From Cryptomeria japonica (lineage: Eukaryota > Streptophyta > Pinopsida > Cupressales > Cupressaceae): a stretch of DNA of 64,000 nt. The translations under genes and the position numbers were made by a program. Shown here piece by piece: positions 45,567-55,798 of the stretch. The stretch lies in assembly GCF_030272615.1 (NCBI RefSeq), contig NC_081413.1, forward strand, positions 185,454,115 to 185,518,114. The letters are read 5' to 3'. Positions within the stretch are counted from its first letter, which is position 1, and each line of letters starts with the position of its first letter. The notes under the pieces are model-generated. The model worked only from the letters and a program-made list of their open reading frames with translations. It was not told where the DNA came from and did not search any database.

Positions 45567-46688
45567 ATGGTGACCAATGTAGAGTTATCCAAGAAGGTAG
45601 AAGATCAAGAGGAAGATAATAGACTCCTTAGGGTAAGACTGCAACAGTTGGAGAGAAAACTAGACATAGTAGAAGACAAGACTACGAAAGTAATAATCCA
45701 AATGAATGAAGGGAAGCAGAAAGAAGTAGTAGAAGAGGATAGCACATCAGAACCAAATCCTATTCTACTTGAAGAACTTTTCCTTAGAGCCATCAAAGCC
45801 TTAGGAGGAAAATACCTAGAAGGAGTGCCACTTTTTTGTGGAAAGATGGAACTAGAAGTAGTCATGAAATGGATTGAAGGATTGGAGAATCACTTTGAAT
45901 GTGATCAGATTTTTGAGGCACAAAAGGTGAAGGTAGCCAAATATAGATTGAGAGGAGCATCCTTGACTTGGCAGAAGTTCATCCAAGAGGAGAGGAAAAA
46001 GGAGGGTAAGAACCCAATAGCCACTTGGAAAAGAATGATAGACAAGGTGAAAGAAGACTATATCCCTAAAGATTGTGAAATTCAATTACACAAGAGGAGA
46101 CAAAATTTGAGACAAAGAGAACTAGATGTGAGAATCTATACAAAGGAATTTCAGAAGTTGTGTTTGAGATCCAAGGTGGTGGAAGATGAAAGCATCAAGG
46201 TAGCTAGGTACTTGAATGGCTTCAGATGGAATATACAAGAAGAGTTGAGTTTGTTGTGTCATACTACTATCCATAAGTGCTATCAATTGGCACTTAGGGT
46301 GGAAGAGAAGAGAAAAAAGAAACAAGAGCGAAACAACAGAGGTAGAGGTAGGGGAAGAGATGGAAGAGGTCAGAGAGGTAGCTATGGTGGAAGAAGTGTA
46401 GACCAAAGTTCCCAAGGGGAAACTGAGTTGGTAGAGAAAAGAGGGGATTCCAATACCAAGAGAAGCTATAGAGGAAGGGGATCTAGCAACTCTAGTAGAG
46501 GAAGGTCTAGTGGATCTAGAAGAGGATCCTATTTCACCACAATGAAGTGCTATAATTGCCATCAACTTGGACACCTGACCTATACATGTCCTGAGAAGTA
46601 TTATTCATCTCAAGGAGGTGAGAGGAGAGTAAGTTACGTTCAAGAAGATGCAACAAACATGAAGGCATTAGAAGTGAGTTTAGATTAA
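45567..46688 (+). CDS. Gy3 Gag, intact reading frame
   Basis: 373 codons without interruption, the only complete Gag in the window. N-terminal coiled coil (residues about 5-50, LLRVRLQQLERKLDIVEDKT). Gypsy gag domain: ALGGKYLEGVPLFCGKMELE, MKWIEGLENHFEC, KYRLRGASLTWQKFIQEER, MIDKVKEDYIPKDCEIQLHK and VRIYTKEFQKLCL. An RG/RS-rich basic region (about residues 250-320, NNRGRGRGRDGRGQRGSYGG) precedes one intact zinc knuckle CYNCHQLGHLTYTC. It would assemble the virus-like particle and bind element RNA. Start chosen as the first ATG of the frame, 80 bp after the PBS. The stop at 46688 separates it from pol. Confidence 0.85.
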   Translation: MVTNVELSKKVEDQEEDNRLLRVRLQQLERKLDIVEDKTTKVIIQMNEGKQKEVVEEDSTSEPNPILLEELFLRAIKALGGKYLEGVPLFCGKMELEVVMKWIEGLENHFECDQIFEAQKVKVAKYRLRGASLTWQKFIQEERKKEGKNPIATWKRMIDKVKEDYIPKDCEIQLHKRRQNLRQRELDVRIYTKEFQKLCLRSKVVEDESIKVARYLNGFRWNIQEELSLLCHTTIHKCYQLALRVEEKRKKKQERNNRGRGRGRDGRGQRGSYGGRSVDQSSQGETELVEKRGDSNTKRSYRGRGSSNSSRGRSSGSRRGSYFTTMKCYNCHQLGHLTYTCPEKYYSSQGGERRVSYVQEDATNMKALEVSLD

Positions 46689-46779
46689 GAGGTTGGAGAG
46701 AATCTCATGATAAGAAGAGTCTTGATTAAATAGCCAGTCAAGGAGAAACCTAGCTAAAGAAGATCCTTGTTTAGGATAA

Positions 46780-47394
46780 AATGCAATATTATGGGTAAAG
46801 TATGTAGAGTGGTGGTGGATTCATGATCCACTGATAACATAGTGTTAGAAGAAGTAGTGAGTAAGCTCAACCTACAAAGAATCCCACATAGTGATCCTTA
46901 TAGGGTTACTTGGCTCAACAAGGGGAACCATGTTCTAGTGAATGAATAAACTTGGGTGGATTTCACTATAGGAGGCTACAAGGATAGAATATTGTGTGAA
47001 ATCTTGTTAATGGATGTGTGCTACCTACTCCTAGGTAGGCCTTGGTAGTTTGACAAGAAAGCAATACACCATGGGGAAAAAAATTCCTATACCTTTCAAA
47101 AAGATGGGATCACCTATAAAATTTAGTCCATAGGAGACCAAGAAGAGGGCAGATCAAAAGGTCCCAATGTGCTTCTAGTTGGTGAGAAGGAGTTCATTAT
47201 TACTCTCAAGGAAGGAGAAGGAATGGGGTTTGTACTTATAGTAAAACCAAAAGAAGAAAGAAAGGAGAAGAAAGTATGCATTCCCAATCAAGTGCAGCGG
47301 ATTCTAAATCAGTTTAAGGACATTATAAGTGATGGAACACCAACAACCTTACCTCCTCAATGTGCCATAAGTCACCAAATTGATTTCATACCTA
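46780..47394 (+). pseudogene. Gy3 protease and start of RT region
   Basis: Starts near KCNIMGKVCRVVVDS. The catalytic D-S-G-S has its Gly codon changed to TGA (about 46827), so the protease is dead. Downstream are NHVLVNE, a stop, then LLLGRPW and a stop (about 47034-47050). An open stretch (47169-47394) carries the linker and PPQCAISHQIDFIP, the sequence just before the RT domain. The frame is then cut by NA-5 and continues at 53909 with GASLPNKEAYKMTPEKNKEI. Confidence 0.85.
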
Positions 47395-48185
47395 TGTTAT
47401 GATTCCCATAGATACTGAGAGGGGGGGTGAATCAGTATATAACTGATAATAAGATTTTCTTAACTTAAAACATGTAGAGCAAATTAGAACTATGTACCGG
47501 TAAACAAAAAGTAATGCAATAAATAGAGATAAAAACAACCACATGAAAAACACACCATAACACAATATTTTAATGAGGAAACCCAGTGTGGTAAAAACCT
47601 CGGTGGGATTTGTGACCCACAATATTCACTTATTGGCCAATAAGAGAATATTACTGCTACAAGAGGGGAAGGCCAAGTGCTTAGAGCTCACTGCTCAATT
47701 ACAAAATGGGAAGTCTCACTGACTTACAAAATGGATTATACAAATCCAATGTCTTGTACTACTTCAAAATAGCATCTACTATGCTAGATCCAGTACTGGT
47801 TTATAACTCTGCTTCTTACATAAACCCTTTAACCTATAATTCGCATAATAGGTTTGCCTTATTTCGCCTAATTACCTTCCTTTTTTCTTACATAATTTTT
47901 CTACAATGATCTCTTATATATATGAGTCATTTTACAATTTTTCAAGTTGGCTTACAATGATTTTACAATAATAAACAAAATATATTAACAACAAAATTCC
48001 TATCGGCTTTTGTGTTGGTATGCTTCCTTTCACTGCCGGTGCCGGTGGTCTGTGTGCTGGTGTAGAATCTAATTTTGTTGGTGTCAGTGGATTGCCTTGC
48101 CGGTGTCATAGGATTGTAACTTTGCTATTAATGACAAAACCTTCAATCACCTACAATGTCTCATTGGAGTGTGCATTTGCCAACA
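47395..48185 (-). repeat. 3' LTR of NA-5
   Basis: 791 bp, TG...CA on the minus strand, pair of 53104-53908 and same family as the NA-2 LTRs. ACCGGT sites differ between the two copies (TAACTGATAATAAG here, TAACCGGTAATAAG in the other). Confidence 0.9.
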
Positions 48186-48199
48186 ATCACCCCCTTTGG
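48186..48199 (-). promoter_or_regulatory. polypurine tract of NA-5
   Basis: Minus strand CCAAAGGGGGTGAT before the 3' LTR, with further tracts at about 48281-48290 (AGGGGGAGCA) and 48335. Confidence 0.82.
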
Positions 48200-48538
48200 C
48201 ATTAATGGCAACACTCATGAGAAAAATTCAGAAGTGTATCCAAAAATTGAAGTCCAAAAATTGTTACTAAAAATGTGTGCTCCCCCTGAGTAGATGATCC
48301 CTAAGTTATTGGATTTTTCTCATACCACTACTTTCCCTTTGGAATCAATGACAAAGGTTGTCAAAGTGTCAATAGAGTGTAGTTTCCTGTCTCAACCTTG
48401 TAACCAGTTGGTTACAATCTGAAAAAGGTCTTCCAAAACTAGATTCAAGTTCTCAATGAACTTTTTACTATATTTTATTGCGGCCTCTATCCTTTGAACT
48501 ATACCAGTGAGGTGTATCATTTGCTTTGCCGGTGTTTT
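48200..48538 (-). other. NA-5 3' untranslated region
   Basis: About 340 bp, no coding domain, collinear with the same region of NA-2 (17131-17457), including its extra polypurine-like tracts. Confidence 0.5.
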
Positions 48539-51500
48539 CTATCGTTGTACCAATGCATCAAATATTTCTTTCCTTAAGGATGCTAGGTAGTCCAGTTGTG
48601 GAACTTAGACTTAATTTTAGATCCTTAGCCTTACTTTTTATTCTCTCCTTTTCTCTTTCTATCTTTAGTAATTCTTCCTCAAAACCTATTATCTTTTGCT
48701 CAAAAACTGATAATGAATTAGATGAATTAATAAAATTGTCAGCTAGTTGATTTATTTCTTCCCGTATCTTGTTGATCTTCTTGTCTATATTAACTGTCAA
48801 AAAGTTAGTCTTACAAGTATCTCTGTACAAATTTTTGAATTCCTTTAATGTGCTACATAATTTTGGTAGAAGTTTGTCAAACTGCCTTGTACACTTCTTT
48901 ATTTGTTCCTCAAATAATTTTTGTTTTTCCTTTTCTAACCTTTCTTTGAATGCATCCTCCTTTATTTGTTCAACTGTCACTGTGTTGTCAGTAATATACT
49001 TAGACAAAGTGTCAAGTTGACTCAAAGAATCCTTATTTTCTACAGTACATTTTGGAGCATCATCTTCAAAATTGGAATTGTGTCATCTATAGCCTTATAT
49101 GCCTGTGAACTACAATCTGTTATTCTCTTTAAGGAGTCCAAAAGAACTTCAGTTACATTTGTTGTCTTGAATCCTACAGTTGAAGAGCCAACACTCTGAA
49201 TTCCGCTGGTGGGAGCAATATCCTTGCTTGCAGTTACCTCTGGTAGGTCAGTCTGTGTTTCAATTTCCTTAAGCAATGGTTTGTTTTGCTCAGTAGTTGC
49301 TGGTGGCATTGATTCTATATTAACTTGTTCCTGTGTTGGAGCCTATTGCTTTGCTTGTTGCTTTGTTTGTTGTTCTACGTGTTGTTCTGCCTATTGTTCT
49401 ATGACACTATCTATCAGTTTTCCTTCAGTGTTATTTGTGTTATCAGTTACCAGTGGCTCACTAGCCATATCTGTCTTACCGGTTGTGTCCTTATCTACCA
49501 CAATGTTGACCTTCTGAGTATCAACATCTACTATATATAATACCTCAAAATTAGGATTTGTATCCTCTTGTGATATATCCATACTCTCATTAGTTGGTTG
49601 ATCTTCAGTTGTTGTTACCGGTGGAGTATCTTGAGATGGTGGGGGTAGATTATCTATTATTTTGATGCTTGGAGGTCCACCAACCTTTCCTTTTCCCTTA
49701 TCCTTGTCTTTCTGATATACCTTGATTGGTTTGGGGTTTCTATATTCTTCCTATTTTTCCCTCTCAACAAGGAATATGTCCCATGCATTAGTAGTTTCCT
49801 CTGCAACCTCATTTACTCTACCAACCATAAGTGCTACATGCCAGTGTGCAGTTGAGAATACTATCCAGTTAGCCTCTGAGATCATATCATCTATCTCCTT
49901 TGGTGAGTTAACAGGATAAACGGCAAGTAGTTTCTCAATCTTTATTTTCTTATCAAGCTCTATAACAGCTTGCCTTCTAGCTTCAAGTCTCTTGAATAGT
50001 TCTACCAGTACTTCATCTACAATTTGCATAAAAAATTTCTTGTAGATATCCAAGTGTAGAATTACACTATTTTCAACTTTTTCTTTATCATCAACTGATA
50101 GTGAATCATATAATTTGTTGATGTTTTTCAGTTATCTATTGTCTGTTATTTCATATAGTAGTTTGTCAATTGGAGCAATATTTTGTTGAGTCCTTTTCTT
50201 TGGTGTTAACTTTTTCTTCTTTGGAGTTGTCTTCTTGGCCAAAGGTCTCACTGCCTATTGTTTTTGCCTGGTTCTTCTAGGCGAAGGTGTGGATACCAGT
50301 GAAGGTTCCCTTTTCCTCCCAACTCTTTTAAATGTAGCTGGCATATCACTCTCTGAAGAAGTTGCTACTGGTGAAAGGTGAGTTTCTCGTTGTTGTGCTT
50401 GTAACTCATCTTCAGTGATACCGGTTTGTTTAAGTACATCTTCTTTGATAGCCTTATTCTGCCTTGAACCTCTCCTCATTATTACTTCCAAAAGGGCTTC
50501 TGCATATGTTTCAATGATGTGATCATCTATCTCATAACCCATTTCAGTGACCCAAATTGTTCTTGGGATAACTGCCTCCATCTAGATCTCATCCTTCTTA
50601 ATCACAAAACATATGTCATCCTTATATTTATTTATAATTTCTTGTGACAGTCTGACTCTAGCATTCATTTTAGCCTTTAATTCTTGAAAGTACTCATTAA
50701 TATTCTTCTCTCTATTTTCACCCATCTTGTTCAATAAGTCAGATAATTGTTTGCCTACCGGGATGTCAAATCCAAGGTTCTTATTATCTATATTGAGCAC
50801 CTGTTTGGTTAGATGTAGCATTAAGAAAACAAGTAAGTTGCCAAATCTAAATGTCCCTTTCTTATCCTTCTTGATCTTTCCCAGATTGTCAATTAATTCA
50901 TCCTTCAACCATTCACACACATCAATTTTCACATTGTCCTTAATCATGTCATGAGCACTCTTTATGCATAAGCTGGAGACTGAATTTAGTCTATTTGCAT
51001 GTGTTGTTTTGTAGCCTAGAATCATGCTAATGAATCTCACATTTATGTCAGTTACATCATTCACCCTTAAAGACCTTTTGTCAGATGTTGCACCTATTAG
51101 GTTCATTACTAGGTCATTTGAGACCTTCTTTGTCTTGTCAGGTCTATTACCGGTGGAGGGTAACCCTGTTACAGCTTTAACAGCTTCCTTAGTAATTTTG
51201 TGAATTGAATCCAGCCAGAAAAATTCACCACGTACCCTACTCAATACTATCCTAATAACTTCCTTGGGGAAATCCAGAATGAAAAGAATTTTTGTGAATC
51301 CTAGGGTTTCAATTATTTTGTGTTCAAGTTTCACATTATCGGAATCATCACAAATAATAGTCTTGTACATGTTCTCAATTTCTTCATCTCCTAATTCTTC
51401 TATATGGCAATGAATATACATCCTAGGGTCTTCTGCAAAAACTACTCCTTTGGGGATTTGAGAAAAAGCACCAACATTATCATCCTTCTTTTCTATTTCA

Positions 51501-51589
51501 GGACCTAACTGAAAAATGGGCCTAGGGCGCTTGATTACTTCTAGTACAGTAGGGTTTGCTATGAATTCAGGTATAGAAGAGGATGCCAT
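48539..51589 (-). pseudogene. NA-5 ORF2: large protein of unknown function
   Basis: ATG at 51589 (MASSSIPEFIANPTVLEVIK); an upstream in-frame ATG at 51655 is less likely because NA-2 starts at the equivalent of 51589. The first 335 codons are open to a TAG at 50582: RIVLSRVRGEFFWLDSIHKI, TKEAVKAVTGLPSTGNRPDK, TFRFGNLLVFLMLHLTKQV and KYKDDICFVIKKDEI. Reading past stops: EAVIPRTIWVTEMGYEIDDH, a basic linker (TPSPRRTRQKQ), an acidic middle and a coiled-coil tail (48558-49025). A frameshift near 48605 and stops near 50120-50250 break it. Nearly the same length as NA-2 ORF2 and very similar throughout. Confidence 0.83.
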
Positions 51590-51952
51590 GATTATAAATA
51601 CCTTTTTTTGCCTTTGGAAAGATTGATTGCTGAATTGCTTTGCTTCTTTGCTCAAAATGCCTTAGCTCTGGAAATTTCATGCTCTTCGAATGTTTGAATG
51701 CTCAGTGAAGTAAAATGGAGCCAAAAACATTAATTTATAATGTCAATCTACCAACTACCACATTTAATGCTTGCTGATTAAGTAATCACTTAACTTTGTC
51801 TGCCAATATAGAAGTAATTTTAACTTCTTACCATCAACCGAGGGAATAATAGCATATTTATCATTTGATTGCCAAACCCTCGAGGGAATTTTCTTCAATT
51901 GGATGAAGACTCTCCTGTCGCTGGAGTGTTACTTTCTTCTACCAGTGGAGTG
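51590..51952 (-). other. NA-5 region between ORF1 and ORF2
   Basis: About 360 bp, collinear with 20581-20874 of NA-2 (shared CATTTGATTGCCAAACCCTC, TTTTCTTCAATT). The last 70 bp near ORF1 appear to be the frame-shifted tail of ORF1. Confidence 0.5.
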
Positions 51953-53032
51953 TTACTCTATTCCTACCGGTGGAGGAGTATTCCTATCGACATTTAGTTC
52001 TGATTTCTTGATCCATTGTTTTGAGAATTCCTGCTTTACTTCTTCAACCTTTTCTTTTCCTTTCAAACTAGGACCTTTGTTGTTTACCAGTGAGGACTTG
52101 CTTCTACAAAATTTAGCAATATGCCCAATTTTGTTACATGCATAACAAGTCACATTATTTTTCTGAATAGCCTTTCCATAACCTATGCCAGTTTGTGTTC
52201 TGCATTGATTAGATAAATGTCCAAATTTTCCATAAATATAACATCTCACATTCATTCTACAATTTTCAGAATTATGACCAACTTTGTTGCATTTTGAACA
52301 TTGACCGGTGGGTGTACTGGTATTCTGATAATTTCTAGATCTACATTGATTTTCTCTATGACCATACTTGTTACAGTTAAAGCATTTGCCATTAAATTTA
52401 TAAGTAGTAGGTTGTCTTATGAGTTTGCCATGATCCTGTGTGTTTACAGTACTGGAGCTTTCACCAGTTTCAAAGCCAAGACCATTAGTGTCACCATTAG
52501 GTTTCTGATTCTTCAACAAGTCACCAAGTTCTTCTGAGCTTTTCTTCAATTTTTCTTTATGTTGATTTGCAGCAGCCAGTTCTCCTTCCAAGATACCTTT
52601 TTGTCTGATGAGTTCATTTGAGTCATTTTGTGCATGCATTAGATCTGTCTTCAACATATCATTTTCATAACTAAGTCTTGTGTTTTCATTTGCAACATCA
52701 TTTATTCTTCTAGTCAAGTCTTCTTCATTCTTCTTTCTATCTTCAATTTCTTTACAAAATCTCATAGTCATATCCTGCATCTCATTCTTTGTTGTCATGT
52801 TTTCTTGTTTAAGCTTATTCATCAGATCACTAAGAGTTTCCTTTTCATCATTCTCATTTTGCATCTTTTCACAAAGTTCTCTTCTCTTGTTTCTTGAAAT
52901 AGTAAGATTTTCTTAAAGTGTTTGAATGATATCCTGAGCAGCCTTTAGATCATCTTCAAGTTTGATATTTTTCATTTTTTTTGCATCATAGTCTAAGAGA
53001 GCTCCTTCAAGTTGCTTCATCAAGTTTTCCAT
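51953..53032 (-). pseudogene. NA-5 ORF1: coiled-coil, four-knuckle CCHC protein (best preserved)
   Basis: 360 codons from ATG 53032 (MENLMKQLEGALLDYDAKKM) to 51953 with one in-frame stop (about 52915); the last 303 codons are open. Residues about 1-190 are a long coiled coil (EMQDMTMRFCKEIEDRKKNE; ELIRQKGILEGELAAANQHK). Four knuckles follow: CFNCNKYGHRENQC, CSKCNKVGHNSENC, CYIYGKFGHLSNQC (second Cys is Tyr) and CYACNKIGHIAKFC. A short Lys-rich linker and a Pro-rich tail complete it. No capsid-type domain seen. The expected role is to bind and package the element RNA. This copy serves as the reference for the damaged ORF1s of NA-1 to NA-4. Confidence 0.82.
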
Positions 53033-53088
53033 CTCTACTAGTGTCAAGATCTTCCTCAAGTTGTTAGGCTTCTGAAAATAGAGGACCA

Positions 53089-53101
53089 GGCTCTGATACC
53101 A
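53089..53101 (-). promoter_or_regulatory. PBS of NA-5 (tRNA-iMet type)
   Basis: Minus strand TGGTATCAGAGCC two bases after the end of the 5' LTR. Confidence 0.9.
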
Positions 53102-53103
53102 AT

Positions 53104-53908
53104 TGTTAGGATTCCCATAGATACTAAGAGGCAGGGGTGAATCAGTATCTAACCGGTAATAAGATTTTCTTAACTTAAAACATGTAGAGAAAATAAGAAC
53201 TGTGTACTGGTAAACAGAAAGTAATGCAATAAATAGAGATAAAAACAACCACATGAAAAAAACACCATAACACAATATTTTAACGAGGAAACCCGGTGTG
53301 GGAAAAACCTTAGTGGGATTTGTGACCCACAATATTCACTTACTAGCCAATAAGAGAATATTACTGCTACAAGAGGGGCTTGCACATGCAGGAAGGCCAA
53401 GTGCCTAGAGCTCACTACTCAATTACAAAATGGGAAGTCTCACTAACTTAGAAAATGGATTATACAAGTCCAATGTCTTGTACTACTTCAAAATAGCATC
53501 TACTATGCTAGATCTAGTACCGGTTTATAACACTGCTTCTTACATAAACCCTTAACCTATAATTTGCATAATAGGTCTACCTTATTTCACCTAATTACCT
53601 TCCTTTTTTCTTACATAATTTTTCTACAATGATCTCTTATATATATGAGTCATTTTACAATTTTCCAAGTTGGCTTACAATTATTTTACAATAATAAACA
53701 AAATATATTAACAACAAAATTCCTGTTGGCTTCTGTGTCGGTATGCTTCTTTTCACTTTTGGTGTCGGTGGTCTGTGTGCCAGTGTAGAATCTAATTTTG
53801 CTGGTGCCGATGGATTGCCTTACCGATGTCATAGGATTGTAAGGTTTCCATTAATGACAAAACCTTCAATCACCTACAATGTCTCATTGGAGTGTGCATT
53901 TGCCAACA
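53104..53908 (-). repeat. 5' LTR of NA-5
   Basis: 805 bp, pair of 47395-48185. Contains the GGTTTTTCCC..GGGTTTCC hairpin block on the minus strand (about 53281-53312) and the C-tract near its end. Confidence 0.9.
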
Positions 53909-55170
53909 ACTTGGAGCCTCATTGCCTAATAAGGAAGCTTATAAAATGACACCAGAGAAAAACAAAGAGATAGCTAAGAAAATACAAGAACTCTTGGAAA
54001 ATGGTTTGATAAGGAAGATAATCAACCCATGGCCCTAAAGAAGGGAGGTACTTGGAAACTTTGCACTGATTCTAGAGCTATCAACCAGATTACAATGAGG
54101 TATAGATTTCCCATTCCAAAAATTGAAGATTTGATGGATTGTTTAGGAGGTGCTCACGGTAAGGTCTTATTTTTCTTTTTTAGATGATAGACCTCAAGAG
54201 TGGTTACCACCAAATCAAAATCAAGGAGGGAGATGATTGGAAGAAAGAGTTCAAGACCATAGAAGGACTTTATGAATGGCTTGTTATGCCATTTGGACTC
54301 ACAAATGCTCCTAGCACATTCATGAGACTCATGAATGAAGTACTCAAGGATTATATTGATAAATTTATTGTTGTTTATTTAGATGACATCTTTATTTTTA
54401 GCAAGTTTAAAGATGAACATCTTAAGCATATATAGATTGTATTGAAGAAATTATGTGATGAGAAACTAACCATCAATTTGGAGAAATGTGAGTTCATGAA
54501 ATAGGAGTTGGTATATCTTGGGTTTGTAATCTCAAGTGGTGATTTGAAGATGGATACCTCTAAGGTGGAAGCCATAATTAGTTGGCCTACACCTAAGACA
54601 ACAAGTGAAGTGAGGAGTTTTAATGGCTTCACACAATTTTATAGGAAGTTCATCAGATGGTTCAGTGAGACATGTGAACCTATGCTTGACACAATCAAAG
54701 GAGGTGTGAAGAATAAGTTTCAATGGACACAAGAAGCACAAAGAGGATTTGATATCTTGAAGACAAAGGTGGCTACTCAATCGATACTATTTCTTCCAAG
54801 CTCTGACAAACTCTTCACCATTGAATGTGATGCAGGTAATATAGCAGTTGGAGCAGTCTTAAGTCAAGACAATAGATCGGTTGCATTTTTCAATGAGAAG
54901 CTCAATGATGCCAAGAAAAGACATTCTTATGATTTTTAGTTGTATGAACTTGTTCAATCACTTAGGAAATGGAGGCATTATTTTCTTCCTATAGAATTTA
55001 TGGTGTATACTGACAATCAAGCTCTTAGTTTCCTCAATTCACAAGAAAAGTTGAATCATAGGCATATCAAATGGGTAGAGTATTTTTAGTCATATAATTT
55101 TACCATAAAGCATAAGAAAGAACAATGTAAAGAGCATTAGAGTGGATAGTTTCAAGGGTTTATATCAAGA
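53909..55170 (+). pseudogene. Gy3 reverse transcriptase and RNase H
   Basis: Continues from 47394. GASLPNKEAYKMTPEKNKEI is followed by a frame change near 54030, then [60 protein letters not shown] and [14 protein letters not shown] (intact YxDD at about 54372-54390). RT connection SFNGFTQFYRKFIRWFS and RNase H FTIECDAGNIAVGAVLSQDN, VYTDNQALSFL follow. Stops at about 54433, 54502, 54937 and 55087 disable it. An extra GKVLFFFF stretch (about 54157-54182) lies before the MIDL motif. Confidence 0.9.
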
Positions 55171-55189
55171 TGATGAAAACTTTTCTGCC

Positions 55190-55798
55190 ATCTACAAGGT
55201 TTGTCAAGAGTTTAGGAATCAATTTAATGGTGAATATGTAGATTTTACCTTACAAGATGGTATTTTTTTAAAGGAGGACAACTCTGTGTACCTAGAGGGT
55301 CCATGAGAGAAAATTGGATGCAAGAGAAGCATAATGGTTTCTTAGGTGGACATTTTGGATTGAATAAGACTTTGGAACTTGTCCAGAGGTTATACTATTG
55401 GCCAAAGATGCAAAGGGATATCAAAAAATATGTAGAGAAATGTGTGGTTTGCCAAAGAGCCAAGGGAACTTCTTCTAATTCTGGTCTTTATCAGCCTTTA
55501 CCTATCCCAAACCAGCCATGGGAGTGTGTAAGATTTTGTTGTTGGTTTACCCAAGACCAAATCAGGTTTTGATAGTATCTATGTTGTAGTAGACAGATAT
55601 AGCAAAATGGCCCATTTTATTCCATGTAAGGTGACTCATGATGCTAGTAATATTGCTCATTTGTTTTTTAAGGAATTCATTAGGATTCATGGCTTACCTA
55701 TCAGCATAGTATTAGATAGAGATGCAAAGTTTATTGGTCATTTTTGGAAGACTTTATGGAAAAAATTGGGTACTAACTTGTCTAAAATTGGGTACTAA
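55190..55798 (+). pseudogene. Gy3 integrase, truncated
   Basis: The H2C2 zinc-binding domain is intact: HNGFLGGHFGLNKTLELVQR then YVEKCVVCQRAKG. The core reads, after a frame change, [20 protein letters not shown] and [20 protein letters not shown] (Asp region). It stops at [12 protein letters not shown]. The catalytic Glu motif, the C-terminal domain and any chromodomain are deleted, together with the beginning of the 3' LTR. Confidence 0.85.

Larger units (their letters stand above)
47395..53908 (-). mobile_element. NA-5: complete large non-autonomous LTR element inserted in Gy3 pol
   Basis: 5' LTR 53104-53908 and 3' LTR 47395-48185 on the minus strand. The flanks accta (47390-47394) and acttg (53909-53913) both derive by one change from acctg. 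Restoring a single copy of it gives QIDFIP-GASLPN in the gypsy host. 6514 bp. PBS, ORF1, ORF2 and PPT are in order, with no pol. Closest relative is NA-2. Confidence 0.9.

Noticed and set aside
54150-54185. Intron-like GTAAGG ... TTTTTTAG sequence inside Gy3 RT
   Set aside because: Only about 26 bp, far too short for a plant intron; more likely an insertion or slippage in a decayed copy.
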